Source: Anisus vortex
Lineage: Eukaryota > Mollusca > Gastropoda > Planorbidae
Assembly (NCBI GenBank): GCA_949126835.1
Contig: OX421495.1
Span: 24,028,533-24,092,532, forward strand
Length of the DNA stretch: 64,000 nt
Direction: 5' to 3'
A program made the position numbers and the translations under genes. Shown here piece by piece: positions 1 through 13,602 of the stretch. Below the pieces are notes generated by a model, which saw only the letters and a list, made by a program, of their open reading frames with translations, had not been told where the DNA came from and made no database searches. How positions within the stretch are numbered: position 1 is the stretch's first letter; each line of letters opens with the position of its first letter.

Positions 1-1962
1 TTCTTTTTTAAAAATGTCTGTGTTAAATATTAGAGATGTTAAAACGAAAACCGGAATATTATTCTATTATATAAGCTTATATAAAGGGTCAAAGACCCTT
101 TTATAGACCCAAAGCACTAAAGATGTGTTGCTGCCCCCCCCCCCCCTTATGTTATTCAACACATCAACAATAATAAAACATAAAATAAAATTTAGTAAAG
201 CTAAAGGCACAGTAATATAGAATAGGTACACGTTTTTTTTTGTGGCATTCTTCTACTTTATATATTTGTAAAGTTGTCTTCACCCCCCCCCCCCCCTCTA
301 CAGTTTTAATGCCTTATTCTTTGATGTCATGTGTTTGTATTAAATGTTCGTGTACCTTCTTTTATTTAAGGTTTTTTGGCAGTTTTAACTACACCATTTG
401 CAGTATTGATAGGAATGACTATTGTATATTCATGCTACTCTAAATGTCTGTTGTGACCTCCTTCCCTTGATGTCATGAGCACGTGCTTGTTTTGCTTAAT
501 GGTTTATCCAGCCCAATCTATAAGTATTACTTTGTTGTTTTTTTATATTTAATAGAGCTAAGAGCTCTATATTAAAAAAATGTTACAAATTATTCAAATC
601 TAAAAATGAACAGCGTAGGCTTCATTTGTAAAACATTTTAAACAACGCAGACGATAAAAAAATCTGGCCACATATTATGACTTTCTACTCCAAGCTACCA
701 AAAAGTTTCAAAAATCAACATCCATTTTTTTGTCCTAGCCTTTTGACGATGCGAACGATTAGTCCGAAAAGAAAAGGACAAAAAAAGGGGGGGGAGGATA
801 ATTTTTACGTCTAGTAGAGCAGATCAAACTGTGTTTGAATATCTACCGATAAAGAGTTAGTTCAACTATGGTCATATTTAAGCAATTTGTACTACGTTCG
901 CTCTCCCCCTCTTTCTCCATCCCACCTCTTTTTAAACTCCCAATTATCTTCACTATCTTCATTTGCCTTTGTTTTTTTTAAATAAAAAGGCGCGATACTT
1001 GAAACTGGCATAACAAGTGTTATGCTGGTGGAAGCATTTTTTTTACATCGTGGTGTTAAAATATTTTGATAACCACCGCTAATCTAAGCGATTCTTTAAA
1101 CAAATAAAATTGTGATTTTGATTAATGCTTCTAATTCGTGGTTCAGGCTCTCTTTATCCTCCTATAATTGACAGACTTTAACAGGGGTGGGCGCACATAT
1201 GAGCAATGAGAGCCGCATTCAGGGTTTTGCATCTTCGTGGACTATAGTAGTAATATTTTTATATAGGCCTACCGGTAGACTTAATTTCACGTAAATCGAT
1301 AGAAGTTTTAAAAGTGTATACTTTGTTTTTCTGATCCAGCTGGGGACAACACTATTTCCACTAGGGGACTTTCAACTTTTGGCTACTTAAGTGTCACATC
1401 ATTTTGATCAAATATCATTGGATGAGCATATAGATGACCTCTATGACCTTGATTGATAATTTTACTATCTCATTCTTATCCTGAAGTCATGATCTCATTG
1501 GTCGAGCCGTTCCTTATGCATAAATGATCCCATTGCTCAAGTTGTAGATTGTGTCAATTATTTCATTGGTCCAGCCGTGTTTTGTGCAGTATGTAGTTAG
1601 TAATTTCTTATAGTTTGTGTAGCTATAGACTATAGGATTATATGTGGCTGCTTGTTTTCAATGTCTCTGTGGAAAAAACAACTCTAAAAATTACTGTCAC
1701 TTTGTGGAAGATTTAGGTAAAGGATTGTTTTCGGTTGAATCTTTTTTCAAAATTCCATCTTGTGTTTTGTCTCTTGGCCTATTTATAAATCAGCATACAT
1801 GCACCAATTAGTTTTTTAAGAACTATTTCTGTAACTTTCTTTGAATCTAAACTACCAAACACACTGAATTCTGTAATAATGAAGATTAACAAGTTTAAAC
1901 AATCAAAGGCCATATTAATATGGATCAATATTGATTCGATTTTTTTTTCTCTCTCTCTCCAG
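1..1962. other. Upstream non-coding region
   Basis: I see no convincing exon here. The stretch is AT-rich with poly-C/poly-T runs (around 131-147, 282-297). It ends in a pyrimidine tract followed by AG at 1961-1962, which looks like a splice acceptor in front of the first stonin coding exon. At least one untranslated stonin exon and the promoter therefore probably lie in or beyond this stretch, but I cannot place them. Confidence 0.4.
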
Positions 1963-1982
1963 GTGTAAGAGAGGGTTAAGCT

Positions 1983-4900
1983 ATGTCCACTGGTTCTTAT
2001 GACGAGGCATCAAACTTGGTCCAGGTACCTTCTTCTCCATTATTTTCCGGCGCCAACGACGTATTTGATAAGCCAGACGACAACGGGCCTCCATCTTGTG
2101 ACAAGCCAGACGTTCCAGACGACGACAAATCTTTAAAAGCGTCTAAAGGAAGCAAATCACCGTCTCCGAAACACAGCCCGTTCAAAAAGTCGAAAGCCGC
2201 CAAAGGTCTTGGATTTCTTATTAAAGCCAGAGAGGGCGCGAAGAAAGGCAGGAAGTCGCCGCTGTCTTTTAAATCATTCCACAAGTCCAAGAAGCACCAC
2301 AGCGATGATGATGATTGTGACGATATCGGACCAGACGCCGCGGGAGAAAGCACGGTTGATGAAAAGGTGAAGGCCAAGTCAGAGCATTGGCAGGCTTTCC
2401 TCCAGATGCAAGATCGCATCAAGGAAAATGTGCTGAGAACTCAAAGTAGCATAGGGAAGCTGACATCAGGCCGAATATCGCCGTCAGGTCGAATCTCGCC
2501 GGGAAAGGGGCGGGAAGAAGATGAAAGCAACATCCGGTTCACCAGCTTAACACAGCAAGACAGCCTCCCTTCGGAGAACGAGGACATTAAAAAACTTGGT
2601 GGCAAATTTAATGAAGATGCTGAAGACAGCAGTGAAAACCTGAACAATCTATATGACACTTCAGACTTGTCTAACTTGATCTCACTGCCACACCTTACCG
2701 TATCCTCACCATCAGCGTTTCTTACCTGCTCAGCTGCTGACACAAACTTTGACATGGATCTAGACGCCTTTGCTGACATATCTAGCTCAACTACACCTGT
2801 AAACGCCGACAGTAAACCTGCCGGATGTGTCAGCTTAATAGACGAGTTTGACCTCCTGGGTTTGAACTCTGCCCCTCCGCCCAGCTATAATCGAATGTCA
2901 ACACAGAGTTCCCTTAATGAGGACCTGCTTGGTCTGGATGACTTATTGTCGCAGCCTGTGTCACGTGACATGTCACAAGACAACCTGACACACGACTGGT
3001 TTGGTGGCTCCTCTACTGCACAGAGCAGTGCCCAGTCATCACTGTGTCCGAGTCCTGTCCAATTTGATATGGACCTGTTGACCTCTCAAGGTAGGCTAGC
3101 CCCAGAAAGCACTGCTGTGTCAGACTTGGCCAGGTCACTGGTTGACGATTTTCTTCAGTGGGGGGCAGGTAATTCTGATGAGCCTTTGTCTAAAAATCCA
3201 TTTTCATCAGATGACTACAACTCTGAACAGTCTTATAATGCTAGCACCTTTAATCCATTTGCAACAATTGTGGAGTCGGATGACACAGATAACGATGTTT
3301 TATCTGGATTAAATGACAAAATCCCTTCTTGGTCTGCATTACAAGATAAAAAATATGATCCTTTCCAACCTAACATTGAAACTTTAGCAGATCCCACTCC
3401 TGCTTTTCCTGCTTTAGATCCATTTTTACCTCAAAGGGCTGCTGTGAACTCTGCTTCACTTGACATCAATGCTAATGCTGCACCATTAGAAGCCACTGCT
3501 CCTATTCCTCCCTTGAGACCTGCTCAACAGCCTCCTTCAAAGAAAACATCCAGAAAAACATCCAACCCATTCTTGATAAATGATGATGAACTGGCAGATG
3601 GGGCAGTGACATTTGATGACAATTTTTTCGCAAGCCGCGGTATTTTCCATGCTCCGGTCAAGGACGTTTGGGGTGTGCCCAGTGCAGCTGTCACATCACA
3701 AGCAACAGCAGCCAACCCTTTTCAAGATGACCTTTTTACTTCTGAGAACATTCTTCCAAATCAAGGCTTTGCTGATGGTTTTGGTGAAATTTCCTCCATT
3801 GGTCAACCAATTAATCCTTTTCTTACTGCTAGTTTTGAAAATATTGCCATCCAGGCTCAGTCCATACCTCTATCTGCGGATAATCCGTTTGCATCCATGG
3901 TTGGTGGGAAAAGCCCTGCTCTGAGTCCCGGACACAGTCCAGCACGAAGCCCTTCACGCAGCGCAGCACTGGAGTCTCATTTCATTGACGCTGCTGATGC
4001 CCCCAGAGCTGGCGATTTATTTTCCACTCATGATGGTTCTGATTTCATTGAAGTTGGCAAAACAGAAAATGTTGAGAGCTTGTTAGACAGCACTGGCATT
4101 GATAATCTTCAGACTAAAGTCAGTGACCTTGATTTCTTGGGTTTCGAGGAAACTAAAACAATAAACGCCACAACTCTGGAGGATGATTTTTCTGGTGGGC
4201 TGAAATTTGACATCAGGGCCAAATCAGAAATAGAGCCATCAGGTCCTGTGCCGATGATCCCTCCGCCTCCCCCTAAACCTCCTAAATCTCCACTAATGCC
4301 CCAGAGAGAGAATCCTTTCAACAAGGAATCTCCGCCTGAGGAGAACTTTGCCACTTTTGCTGAAATAGAAGAGGAAATGAAAAAGAAAGAGGAGGCTCAG
4401 GCAGCAGAACAGGCGGCCCTGAAAGAGAAGCTTGAGCGAATGAAGTCTCTTACCTCTGAAGACAGCACCCCGGAGGAGGAGGGCCCCCTTGAACCTCTTG
4501 AACCATTTCACCCAAGGCAAGAGAAAGAGTTTTGGAAACTAATGTTGAGGCAGCCCACCAAGAAAAAACTGGCAGGCAACAGATTTTGGAAAACGTGTAT
4601 TGTCCGTTTGGGACAGATGAAGGATGGCCCTGTGGTCAGGTTGTACATGGATGAAAAGGATAGTGATCCATTTCAGGTAATTGAGCTTTTTTTAACATGC
4701 AGTTTATTAGTTGTTTTTTTTATCTATTTAATGAGAGTACTCTAGTAACTTAAATCTCAAATAAAAAGTTCCATTAGGTTTTAATTTCTGTTTTTTTTTT
4801 TTTTAAAAACAACATGCATAAAATTTATAAATAAAACCTTTCAATTTTAGGAGCTGCCTATTCAGCCATGTTATTCTGTAAGTGATGTATCAATGCAACA

Positions 4901-7900
4901 GTATGATCAGTTTGGCAAGATCCACACTGTCAAGGTTAGTCATTTATTTATTTATTGTTTAAATAACATTTTCATGAGCCCAGATTGTTATGCTATCATT
5001 TGTTTTACCACTGTGAGTAGCTTGTAATGTATTTCACTCTGTATTTCTCTCTTAGATACAGTACATTTTCTACAGAGAAAGAGTTGGCATAAGACCTGAC
5101 CGTATCACACCTTCCTTTGTGCGCAAGCCCAAGCCAAACATGATTTTAGACCACGCTCCACAGGTCTCAGAATTAATCAAACTTGGCTGCCTGGACATTG
5201 ATGAAATCACTTCTTTTGTTTGGGCTATGGAAGATATGCTGATGAAACTGGAGTGTCACAGAGACAAGACTTTAAACTACACAAAAGAAGAGGTCCAGGC
5301 GGAAGTGTGGGATGAGTATAAAGCTGTTGTGGACAAAGAAAGTCACGTTGTTTCCCAGAAAGCCAGGGTCAGGATATTCTTTTTAGCATTCCTGACCGGA
5401 ATGCCTACTTGTGAACTAGGGATCAGCGATCGCAGGAGAAAAGGGAAGGAAGTTGTCGGAAGACATGACATTATTCCGGTCAGAACTGAAGACTGGATTC
5501 GAATCGAAGATCCCGAGTTCCACCATGTGGTTGATTTAGACACCTATGAAAAGACTCACAACATTCGGTTCACACCCCTTGATGCGTGTCAGTTTGAGCT
5601 TGTGCGTTGTAGAGTTCGACCTCGAGCTAATCTAGAGCTTCCATTACAGCTTCGAATCACTCAGGTAATGAAAGCACGCCACTTTGAGGTCAGGGTGGAC
5701 CTCCTGGTAACCGGCTACCACGCCTTTAGCAAAAAATGCGGCCAGTTTCCCTGTGAGGACATTGAAGTTCGCATCAAGGTTCCTGAAGTTTGGATCTATT
5801 ATTTCCGCTACGAAAAGCGCTTTGGGTATGGCTCACTGAAAGCCATGGCAAGGAAACCTGGTAGGATTAAAGGATTAGAGCGTATCACAATGATGGCTCA
5901 AGGGCTGCTAACCCCAGCACTGATGGAAGCATCTGTTGGCTCAGCTAAATATGAGCATCTATATAGGTCAGTTGTGTGGAGAATACCTCGACTCCCAGAG
6001 AGAAACCATGGTGAGTGCAAATGTATTTTTGTGCTGGCATTTTTATTTTGCTTGCTTAATAATAATAATAAATGTTTAAAAACACTGATACAGTTATTAA
6101 AATGTAAATGTTGAGGACAGTTGTTTTATTACCAAAATCTGTGAAATGTGTGATGATTTCGTATAGGTAAGACTGGTAATTTATAATTATATATTGTTGT
6201 CAGATTTTTCGGCCCAGCAATAAACAATGACTGCTGCTTGGATACCTAAATCTCCATAATATAACACACTCTGCAGACTACATATAAACAACATGTGAGA
6301 AAAAAACTTTTTTGAATGCTAGTGGTTCATGCACATGAAAAAGCTACCTCATGATTCATTTCAATTCACACCGCACTAACATCTTTCTAGAATTCACACT
6401 GTCTAGAAATATCAAGATGGTAGTAAGAGTTAATCTGATTGTTTAAATAATTCCAACCATTAGTATTACCAATCAACATCATTACTTTAGTCAGTAGATT
6501 TAGGAGCTATAACCTAAGCATAGTTTTACCCACTGAGCTATATATACATGGAGTGCTCAAGCAATTAAAATAGAGAATAGAAAATGCGGACTTTTTAATA
6601 TAGATAGGTGCACTGTAGACTGACCTATTTATACATAAAATTACTTAAAATTTAAAAACTTTTTGTAATTGCGTCATTGTAATTTGATAAAAATAAACTT
6701 TTTTATATAGACTCTATATACTCTCTTATACTAGAGAGTTGTGTTAACTTTAATAAGTACCGGATTAATTTCTTTGTCAAGTCAAAAGATGAAATGGTTG
6801 ATCATTTGTCTGAATAATTCTTTGAATACCACATACGCTTATATATGTTAACTGAGTAAGTAATTTTAATGTATATAATAGTATATATGTATTATTTAGA
6901 CGCTAATTTATATATAGTTCAGTCTACGGTGCACCTATCTATATTAAAAAGTCCGCATTTTCTCCTACAATTTACTTCCTTTGAGCACTCCATATATTAG
7001 AGCTCAGTGGTTTTACCATTGTGTCACTGGCATATATATTATAAAGTAGAGTGTTTTAGATTAATATGTCGATTTTTTTTTATTCCATTTTATTCAATGC
7101 CATTCTTTTTTCTCCGGGCCTTCTCGAATGACTTGTAACCAAGTCTGGTGGATCATGTTTCAATTAACAGTAGAAAGGGTGAAGATGGGCCACTGGCGCC
7201 TTAAAACCAGTAGCTTCGGGCAGATGGGGCTTGTAAACTTTGATAGGTAGCTCATCTAGCGAGGGAAACTTCGATCTCAAACCTCTTATGTCTAGCGGCT
7301 ACACCTGTCAATGGAGGGGCTAAGGGAGTAAACTCTAACAGAAAATTAAGTCATTAAGGCAGTCTTATAGTGAACACACTATCTCTCTGGCAACTCCTGC
7401 AAAGCAGATGGCCCCTTGCTGTATCAGCTTAGCTGTTTCCCTGGAATAAACATTTGCGTGGAGAGAGAGAGGGCCTGCTGCCTTTAAAAGCATCGCCTAA
7501 GCTATCATGGCCTCCTTTTACAAAGGGGGATTATGCCATCGTCCTTTGAGGACCGACGGATGCCATAATTCCATTTTTTTTTTAAATTTCTCTTCTAGAA
7601 ATCGGAGGAATGTATTTTTTGTTATCTAGTGTTCTCGCTCTTCTTATTAATTATAGCATTTTCTGAGTGATTTTTAAAATTGATCTTTTTTAGTTGCAGA
7701 TATTGAAGTATTCTGCATAGATAATGTCTCTCTATTTATTGTTTATAAAAGTTGCCTTTTTTATTAATTATTAAATTCAGGGTTTTGGTTATTCTGTTTG
7801 CGTCTATTTGATTTCTTCAGTTTTTGAAAGAATGTTTTGTTTAATTCTAGAAATGTCAGTGGTAGAATTAGAATGTGTAGCACTTAATAACTTCAGATAC

Positions 7901-8296
7901 ATTTATAGAAAACATTGAAAAAAAGCATTCTCTTTGGATCTACCGGTATATAGAGAATAACTATTGCATTTATTTTATATTAATTTCAAGGTCTTTTGTC
8001 AATTAATAGTAAGATTTTCTTTGTATTTTCAACTTTCAGGTGCTTATAAAAATCACTTGTTTGTCCTTCATTTGTCTCTGGGTCAGCATGATGAAATACC
8101 AGAGCAGTTGGACCAATGGGCTGACTGTTCCTTCACAATGCCAGCATCCACAGTTTCAAAAGCACAAGTGAGATCTATCAGCGTAGAAAATCCTGACCCA
8201 CCAGAAAAATGGGTACGCTACATTGCCAAATACAACTACAAAGTGGAAATAGACAATCATGTAGAGACAGAGTCAGACAAAGAGACCAGTGACTAA
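1983..8296 (+). CDS. STON: Stonin / stoned B-like clathrin adaptor (4 coding exons, 1329 aa)
   Basis: Coding exons 1983-4676, 4851-4934, 5056-6010 and 8040-8296 all have GT/AG borders and join in one frame (3990 nt). The start is the first ATG after an in-frame TAA at 1977-1979. Family role: stonins are cytosolic adaptors that bind AP-2, Eps15/intersectin and synaptotagmin to retrieve synaptic-vesicle cargo. The first exon encodes a long disordered region with seven NPF motifs (EH-domain ligands), three DPF motifs, SP-rich stretches and a polyproline run (about residue 760). A stonin-homology domain begins near residue 840 (EKEFWKLMLRQP). The mu-homology domain fills exons 3-4, with conserved stretches such as TPLDACQFELVR, GSAKYEHLYRSVVWRI and SKAQVRSISVE. 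Length is close to Drosophila stoned B and longer than human stonin-2. The 2-kb last intron holds two repeats. Family assignment is secure; which vertebrate paralogue it equals is not. Confidence 0.93.
6522..7016. repeat. Foldback / MITE-like element in stonin intron 3
   Basis: Long imperfect inverted repeats face each other. GGAGTGCTCAA at 6550 is matched by its complement ending at 6991, and the blocks around 6591-6632 (AAAATGCGGACTTTTTAATA) and 6917-6962 are near-perfect complements. Complementarity continues outward to CACTGAGCT on both sides. The middle is AT-rich with no coding potential. Exact ends are uncertain because the outer arms (6522-6549 and 6992-7016) pair less well. It is probably a non-autonomous DNA element with arms of about 100 bp. 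Confidence 0.7.
7092..7567. mobile_element. Retroposed element in stonin intron 3, TSD ATTCCATTTT
   Basis: A GC-richer island inside the AT-rich intron is bracketed by a perfect 10-bp direct repeat, ATTCCATTTT, at 7082-7091 and 7568-7577. It has no terminal inverted repeats and no open frame, so a SINE or 5'-truncated LINE 3' end is likely. The family was not recognised and the orientation is unclear. Confidence 0.6.
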
Positions 8297-8495
8297 AGGC
8301 AGAGGATGCCACGAGTCGTATATGGAAATCCAGGACTACAGTAGAAAAAAATACATTTAATTTTTATTCAATTACAGTAACATAATAGAAGATACTGTGT
8401 ATTTTGAATGAAAGAATTCATTGTCATGATTTTTCCGATCAATGTGGTAACTGTGTATTCATTTAGTAAGCAAATGTGGAACTTGAACAGTGTGA

Positions 8496-8501
8496 AATAA
8501 A
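8496..8501 (+). other. Polyadenylation signal AATAAA, stonin 3' UTR
   Basis: This is the first canonical AATAAA after the stonin stop codon, about 200 nt downstream. Further AATAAA words occur in the AT-rich sequence beyond, so longer 3' UTRs are possible. Confidence 0.5.
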
Positions 8502-8681
8502 ATGTTTTTCTTTAAAAGGCCTTTAACTGATCATTCTGACCTATCGTTTCTATTTCTGATTCTAAAACATTGGAGAAAAATGTATTTAATGTTCTCTAGC
8601 CTATAAAAAATTTTCTTTTTTTTTTTACCATGATTCATCACGTTCAGTTTTTGCTTATTAATATTACATTTTTTTATAATA

Positions 8682-9288
8682 TGTGATGCAACCCCACGGA
8701 ATGGTACTGAAGTCGGCAAAATAAGATATTTAGTTTTATTTGTTTAGTAAAAGCTAATTCATTTATCTATACATTGGTGAAAAAATCTTTAAAATCGATT
8801 AATTAGTTTAAAAGTTTTTCAAATATACATAAGTAAAGGTAAGAGAGGTAGTTTTGGAGAAAAATGAAAAAGAAATCAATGCCGATTTTTACAATTTAGC
8901 ATTGCAACAAATAATTAAATATTACAAGGATGAATAAATATTAACCAATCGCCATAAAATTTAGCAAACATAATCATAATTAGTCAATACACATGCTTTG
9001 ACAGTTTCAATCATTTAAGTAATATTTAGTTGACCTTTGAACTATTTTATCTTTAGATGCCATTTTGCTTGATTTTATACAAAAGCTTCAAAAAAACATT
9101 TTTAAGTAATTTCTTAAAATAATTTTAGCTTGAAAATTTTACAGCTATAAGTTATAAGTTAAGCCATTCAACATTACAAATCAATAATAATCTCAAAAAC
9201 GACCTTGGACACTTTTTTCACATTATTTTGCATTTATTGAAAAATCTGTTTTACCGACTTCCGTACCGGTTCGTGGGGTTGTATCACA
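8682..9288. mobile_element. 607-bp MITE with TSD TATAATA
   Basis: Terminal inverted repeats begin TGTGATGCAACCCCAC at the left and TGTGATACAACCCCAC on the opposite strand at the right, extending about 40 bp with a few mismatches. A 7-bp direct repeat TATAATA flanks it at 8675-8681 and 9289-9295. The interior is AT-rich and non-coding. A second, diverged member of the family lies at about 23418-24005. Confidence 0.8.
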
Positions 9289-9295
9289 TATAATA

Positions 9296-12200
9296 TTTTT
9301 TAACTTACCTTACCATAATACCAGATCAGTGAAAATTTAATCTGCTTCATTTTACTTTAAATAGGGAGACCCTAAAGAAAAATCATGTGAATCTCATGGC
9401 TCTGCAGAATTATATGAGAATTCTTGTTTTGCTGGAATAGACAAAATATTTTTACTCAATTACTTTACTTTTTTACATAAATGTAAACCACCTTATAAGT
9501 TGTTAAATATTTTTTTTTTTTACATTTTAGACATGAACATAATATTCCAGAATATCATTTTTATACTCTATTTAAACATGTACATTTTTTTTATTGATAT
9601 AAATGGCTAATCTCAAAATATCAAAAAAAAAATCTCCCATGTATCAAAAAAGTCAAAGTCTGCATAGTTATCAAAACCTTTTATTGACACTTTTTTATCA
9701 GTCATATCAAAATATATTTGTTAACATACATTATTTTATGTTCTTTCATAAATGTACTTAAAATTTCAACTCAATCATTTCATCTGCTTTGATCTCAACT
9801 TTTACCATGTTAGTTAAAACCATGATCATTACTTTCATGTCCTGTTAAAATATAGGCACAAAAATAACATTGCTATTGTTCATGTCTGCAAGAACAGCAA
9901 TGGTTTTATTTCCCAAAGCTTTAAAAAAAATATTTAGCACTAAATTGTACTTTGCATCTAAAATGTTTTAAAAGTGCAACACCCATAGAGATAGAAAAAA
10001 GTCACACATTTATGGCTGATTAATATGGTCATAACAAAGCAAGTTTACAAACATAGTTATTATTTTTAAAGTTTTACATTGAGTTGTAACAACATACAAA
10101 TTTATACAATATTCCTTATCATCTCATTATCCTTTTTGGTAAACCTTTTGTTAACACTTTTATTGGCTCTGAAACATTCCTCTACTGTTCACTTACTATT
10201 AAAGAGTGCACATTAAAAAAAATGTAAAGGTTTTACCATTTATCATGTTTTGAACTAGTTTCTTTTTTTTTGTAAATGTGTTTTTTATTTGTATTTACCT
10301 TGATTCACTTTGTGGATTCATTTGATATTTAAAAAGGCATTTAAATTTATTTCAGTATTACATCTTTTTTAATATTTATTTAGCTTTAAGTTTATGGCAC
10401 TTTCTTTTTTTTTATAACCTGTTGATATAATTTAAACTTTGTGATTTTTTGTGCTGAACAAATATAATGTCAATCTGAAGCTTACCGAATCAGCCAATGA
10501 CAATAACAAAGCAAGTATTATATTTTAGCTAGCAGTGAGTAGCAGTTAAAGAAAACTTATAAATTCTCAAATGTTGGTGTGTGCAATAAATTAATTTATA
10601 CTTTAAAAACTCTCTTTAGTCCCTGATTGATTTTCTTTTGTAAGTTTTGTATTAATGTAAGAGGGGAAGTAACAAATGCAAGTTTAAATGTGAACTATAG
10701 TTTCTGCTACTTGTTAAAGGGTTTTTGCTTGTGATGTGTATTATTATAATTTGTCGGTTTTTCAGTCTCATGTTTGAAGAGCTTGTCCATTGTTTTCTAT
10801 AGAGTAGAAATATATGTATGTATTCTTATCAAGATAAGAAATTAATCTTGATGTTTCTCAACTGTGATTTTATTGGAGTTTAACATCAACACTTTTGGCT
10901 ATTTTAGTCCAGATTTAGAAGTTGACTAGTTTGTACATTCTTTATGATTATGTGAATAAATGATTGAGTATAAATATTACAATATTATTCAAATTAGACT
11001 TTTGAATTCCAAATATGTCGAGTTCAGCCCTTTTTTTAGCATAAAGGTTTAGGAAAACCTAATAATGCATTACAGTTTAAAGGCCTGACCATGAACATTG
11101 ATCTGCTTCTGACAGTTGAATATTTGTTTCATGCATACTACAAGTAATTGGATTACATTAATATATATATAAATAATCTTATAGTCAAGAGTTTTATGAT
11201 TATTTCTCTGTATGTTTTATCAACTAACTGTAATTAATTATTGCCACCCATTTTTAAAATAAGAAGATTTTCAAAGTTTACATTATTCTTTTCAATTTTA
11301 GTATCACTGAGAAAATAATTTAAAGCAACCTGTCACTCTCTTTTCATTTACTGTAATTAATTTTTGTTGAAAGCATTAAATTGTCATCATTTGCTTTTAA
11401 TCTTACAAACACACACAATACAACAGACATATGTGCAGGGGATAAAACTCATATAAAGGTTGTTATATGTTTTTTGTATGTGCATTTTTTATGCTGACTT
11501 TACTCATTGAGTTGTGAAGGCACAACTCTTGTCTTCACAAGTTCTCATGCTGATGTTTGTTTCATTTGATCCAAGTTATTGTTTTTAATGTACAAGAAGC
11601 GACCACCCCCCTCCCCCCACTTCCCTCCCAATTTATTGAATGTTGTGAAATGTATAGATGCACCGCTTACACTGTAGTTCTCTGATAGATGTGTTATATA
11701 GCTCAGTGATCTCTGATAGATGTGTTTACATAGCTCAGTGATAATTACTCCATTCTTTGTGACATGTGATATGGATGGATGAACACTGCTGTGTTTGTAG
11801 GATTGGAACTATTAAACAGATTAAATTTAAATACTCGTTGTGAAGCTGGTGTGTTTAATTTACCAGATATTCACTCTTACAAAATTAATCTTAGAAGCTA
11901 TGTTTTTATAGCTTTTATATATTTATTTCCTAATTTAGAGTTTTGTAAGTTCACATTTTAATAACATGATATGATTAACAAAATTTTAAAATTTTAATGG
12001 TCCTAAATTTGTCAAAGTTTTTTTTTTTTGTATTGAAATTTTATTAATGATGACCTCATTCAATCTATATAGTTTTTTGTTTGTTTTTTTAGTACAGATT
12101 ATATGATATAATGCCAATGGATAATTTTTATGAAACTATTAGAAAAATAATTGGAAGAATGTTTTGTTTTAGATCACTTTATGGAACTATAATTAAATAA

Positions 12201-13080
12201 TAATTCTTACAGTAATATCTGAATACCATGCTGTGAGATAATTCTTTATATCAATGTCACCCACATAATTAATGTAACTTAATCATTAGTTTTTCTATTA
12301 TATCAATTGAATCATATTGTTACATAAATATCTGTTATCTCCCTTGTTGTGTTATTTTATATATATTCTATATAGGCCTCTAATTGTCTTTTTTTTTTTT
12401 GGTATCATATGAGATAGTAGCATAATGAGTGTATTAGTAAAACTTTTCTTTTTCACAGACATGATGTTAGATGATTTTATTTTGAGGAGAATAAAACCCA
12501 GTTTTTAGAAACACTATTGTTCGTTTTCTTTGTTTGTTAAAGAGTTGGTCTATGTATTAATATCAGTTCTCAGTATTATATTTTACAAATCTTAAACTAA
12601 CAGCCTGACTGAAATTAACATTCTTTGCATTTTCTTTTCAATTTTTCCCTCTATCTAATTTGAAAAACATTTTACTTTAGGATAATAGATTCCAAAAAAA
12701 AAATGTATTCAAAGACTGGCCAACAGTCTATGTCAAAACATATTTAATACCAACACTTAATCTTTGATTATATGAATAGAAAGAAAAAGTTGTATTGAAT
12801 GAAATTAAAATTTCTTTATGACATTAATTTATTATGTGACATGATTTCGGTGCAAACAGAAGATATCAGAAGCAAGAGAGAAAACAACATGACTGAAATA
12901 GAACTTGTCTGAGTCATATAAGAATGATGATGACAAAAAAATCTTAAAACTTTAGCAGGTTACAATAAACAATATTTGAAATCAATATTAGTAAATTACT
13001 ATCTCGGCCAAATAGTTTTAAGAAGTCGTAAGCTACAGAAATTGCAATGAATTTGTTACACTAACTTGTATATACAAGCA
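9296..13080. other. AT-rich intergenic stretch
   Basis: I find no supportable coding exon, RNA gene or clear repeat border here. Short open frames (for example 11779-11961) have no family features. It may include long stonin 3' UTR isoforms and the decayed remains of older elements. Confidence 0.4.
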
Positions 13081-13084
13081 AAAT

Positions 13085-13300
13085 AGAAACAATCATGCAA
13101 GAAACACTCGATGATTACCATACATCAATCTCATTTGGCGGAAGACTCCCATGCAATCTAAGATTTGCTGCTGATATCAACCTGTTGGCCGGGAGCAACA
13201 AAGAACTACAAGAGTTTACAGACAAGCTTGCAGATAGAGCAAGAACAGAATCTCCAAGCACTGTCTCTACCCATTCAAAACGATGGAAAATATAGCATTC
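13085..13300 (+). pseudogene. LINE reverse-transcriptase fragment
   Basis: About 65 codons resemble the catalytic palm of non-LTR reverse transcriptases, with NLRFAADINLLAGS corresponding to the usual RFADDIDLL block. The first catalytic Asp of the FADD motif is replaced by Ala. There are no RT domains upstream or downstream, so it is a dead fragment. Confidence 0.65.
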
Positions 13301-13504
13301 TCTGCATTGAATATCTTGAACACAAGATTGCATACATCCAGAGGGGATGAATGAATGGTAACTCTAATATTGATTTACATTGAACACGCACTGGCAAAAG
13401 AGGTCATAGGTTATTAATACTTCATATGTCGTCCCGTAGAGTAAAAAATATTTTGAAAAATTGATGCATATTTAAGCTTATTGGAAATACATGCACATAA
13501 CACG

Positions 13505-13602
13505 GGGCACGGCGGTCGAGTGGCAGCGCGTTCTGGTGGCGTACAGAAGTTCCTGGGTTCGAATTATGGTAATGGTTAGGATTTGTTCCCGGGTCTGGAA
13601 GG
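13505..13602 (+). mobile_element. tRNA-derived SINE head
   Basis: The segment starts GGGGCACGGCGGTCGAGTGG and contains a B-box-like GGGTTCGAAT. It matches the 5' part of the complete SINE at 53437-53711 (GGGGCACGG start, CCCGGGTCTGGA further in). Its normal body is missing; a 44-bp tandem repeat follows in its place. Confidence 0.75.

Noticed and set aside
1..1982. Stoned A-like cistron upstream of stonin, as in the fly stoned locus
   Set aside because: No coding exon is visible upstream within the window.
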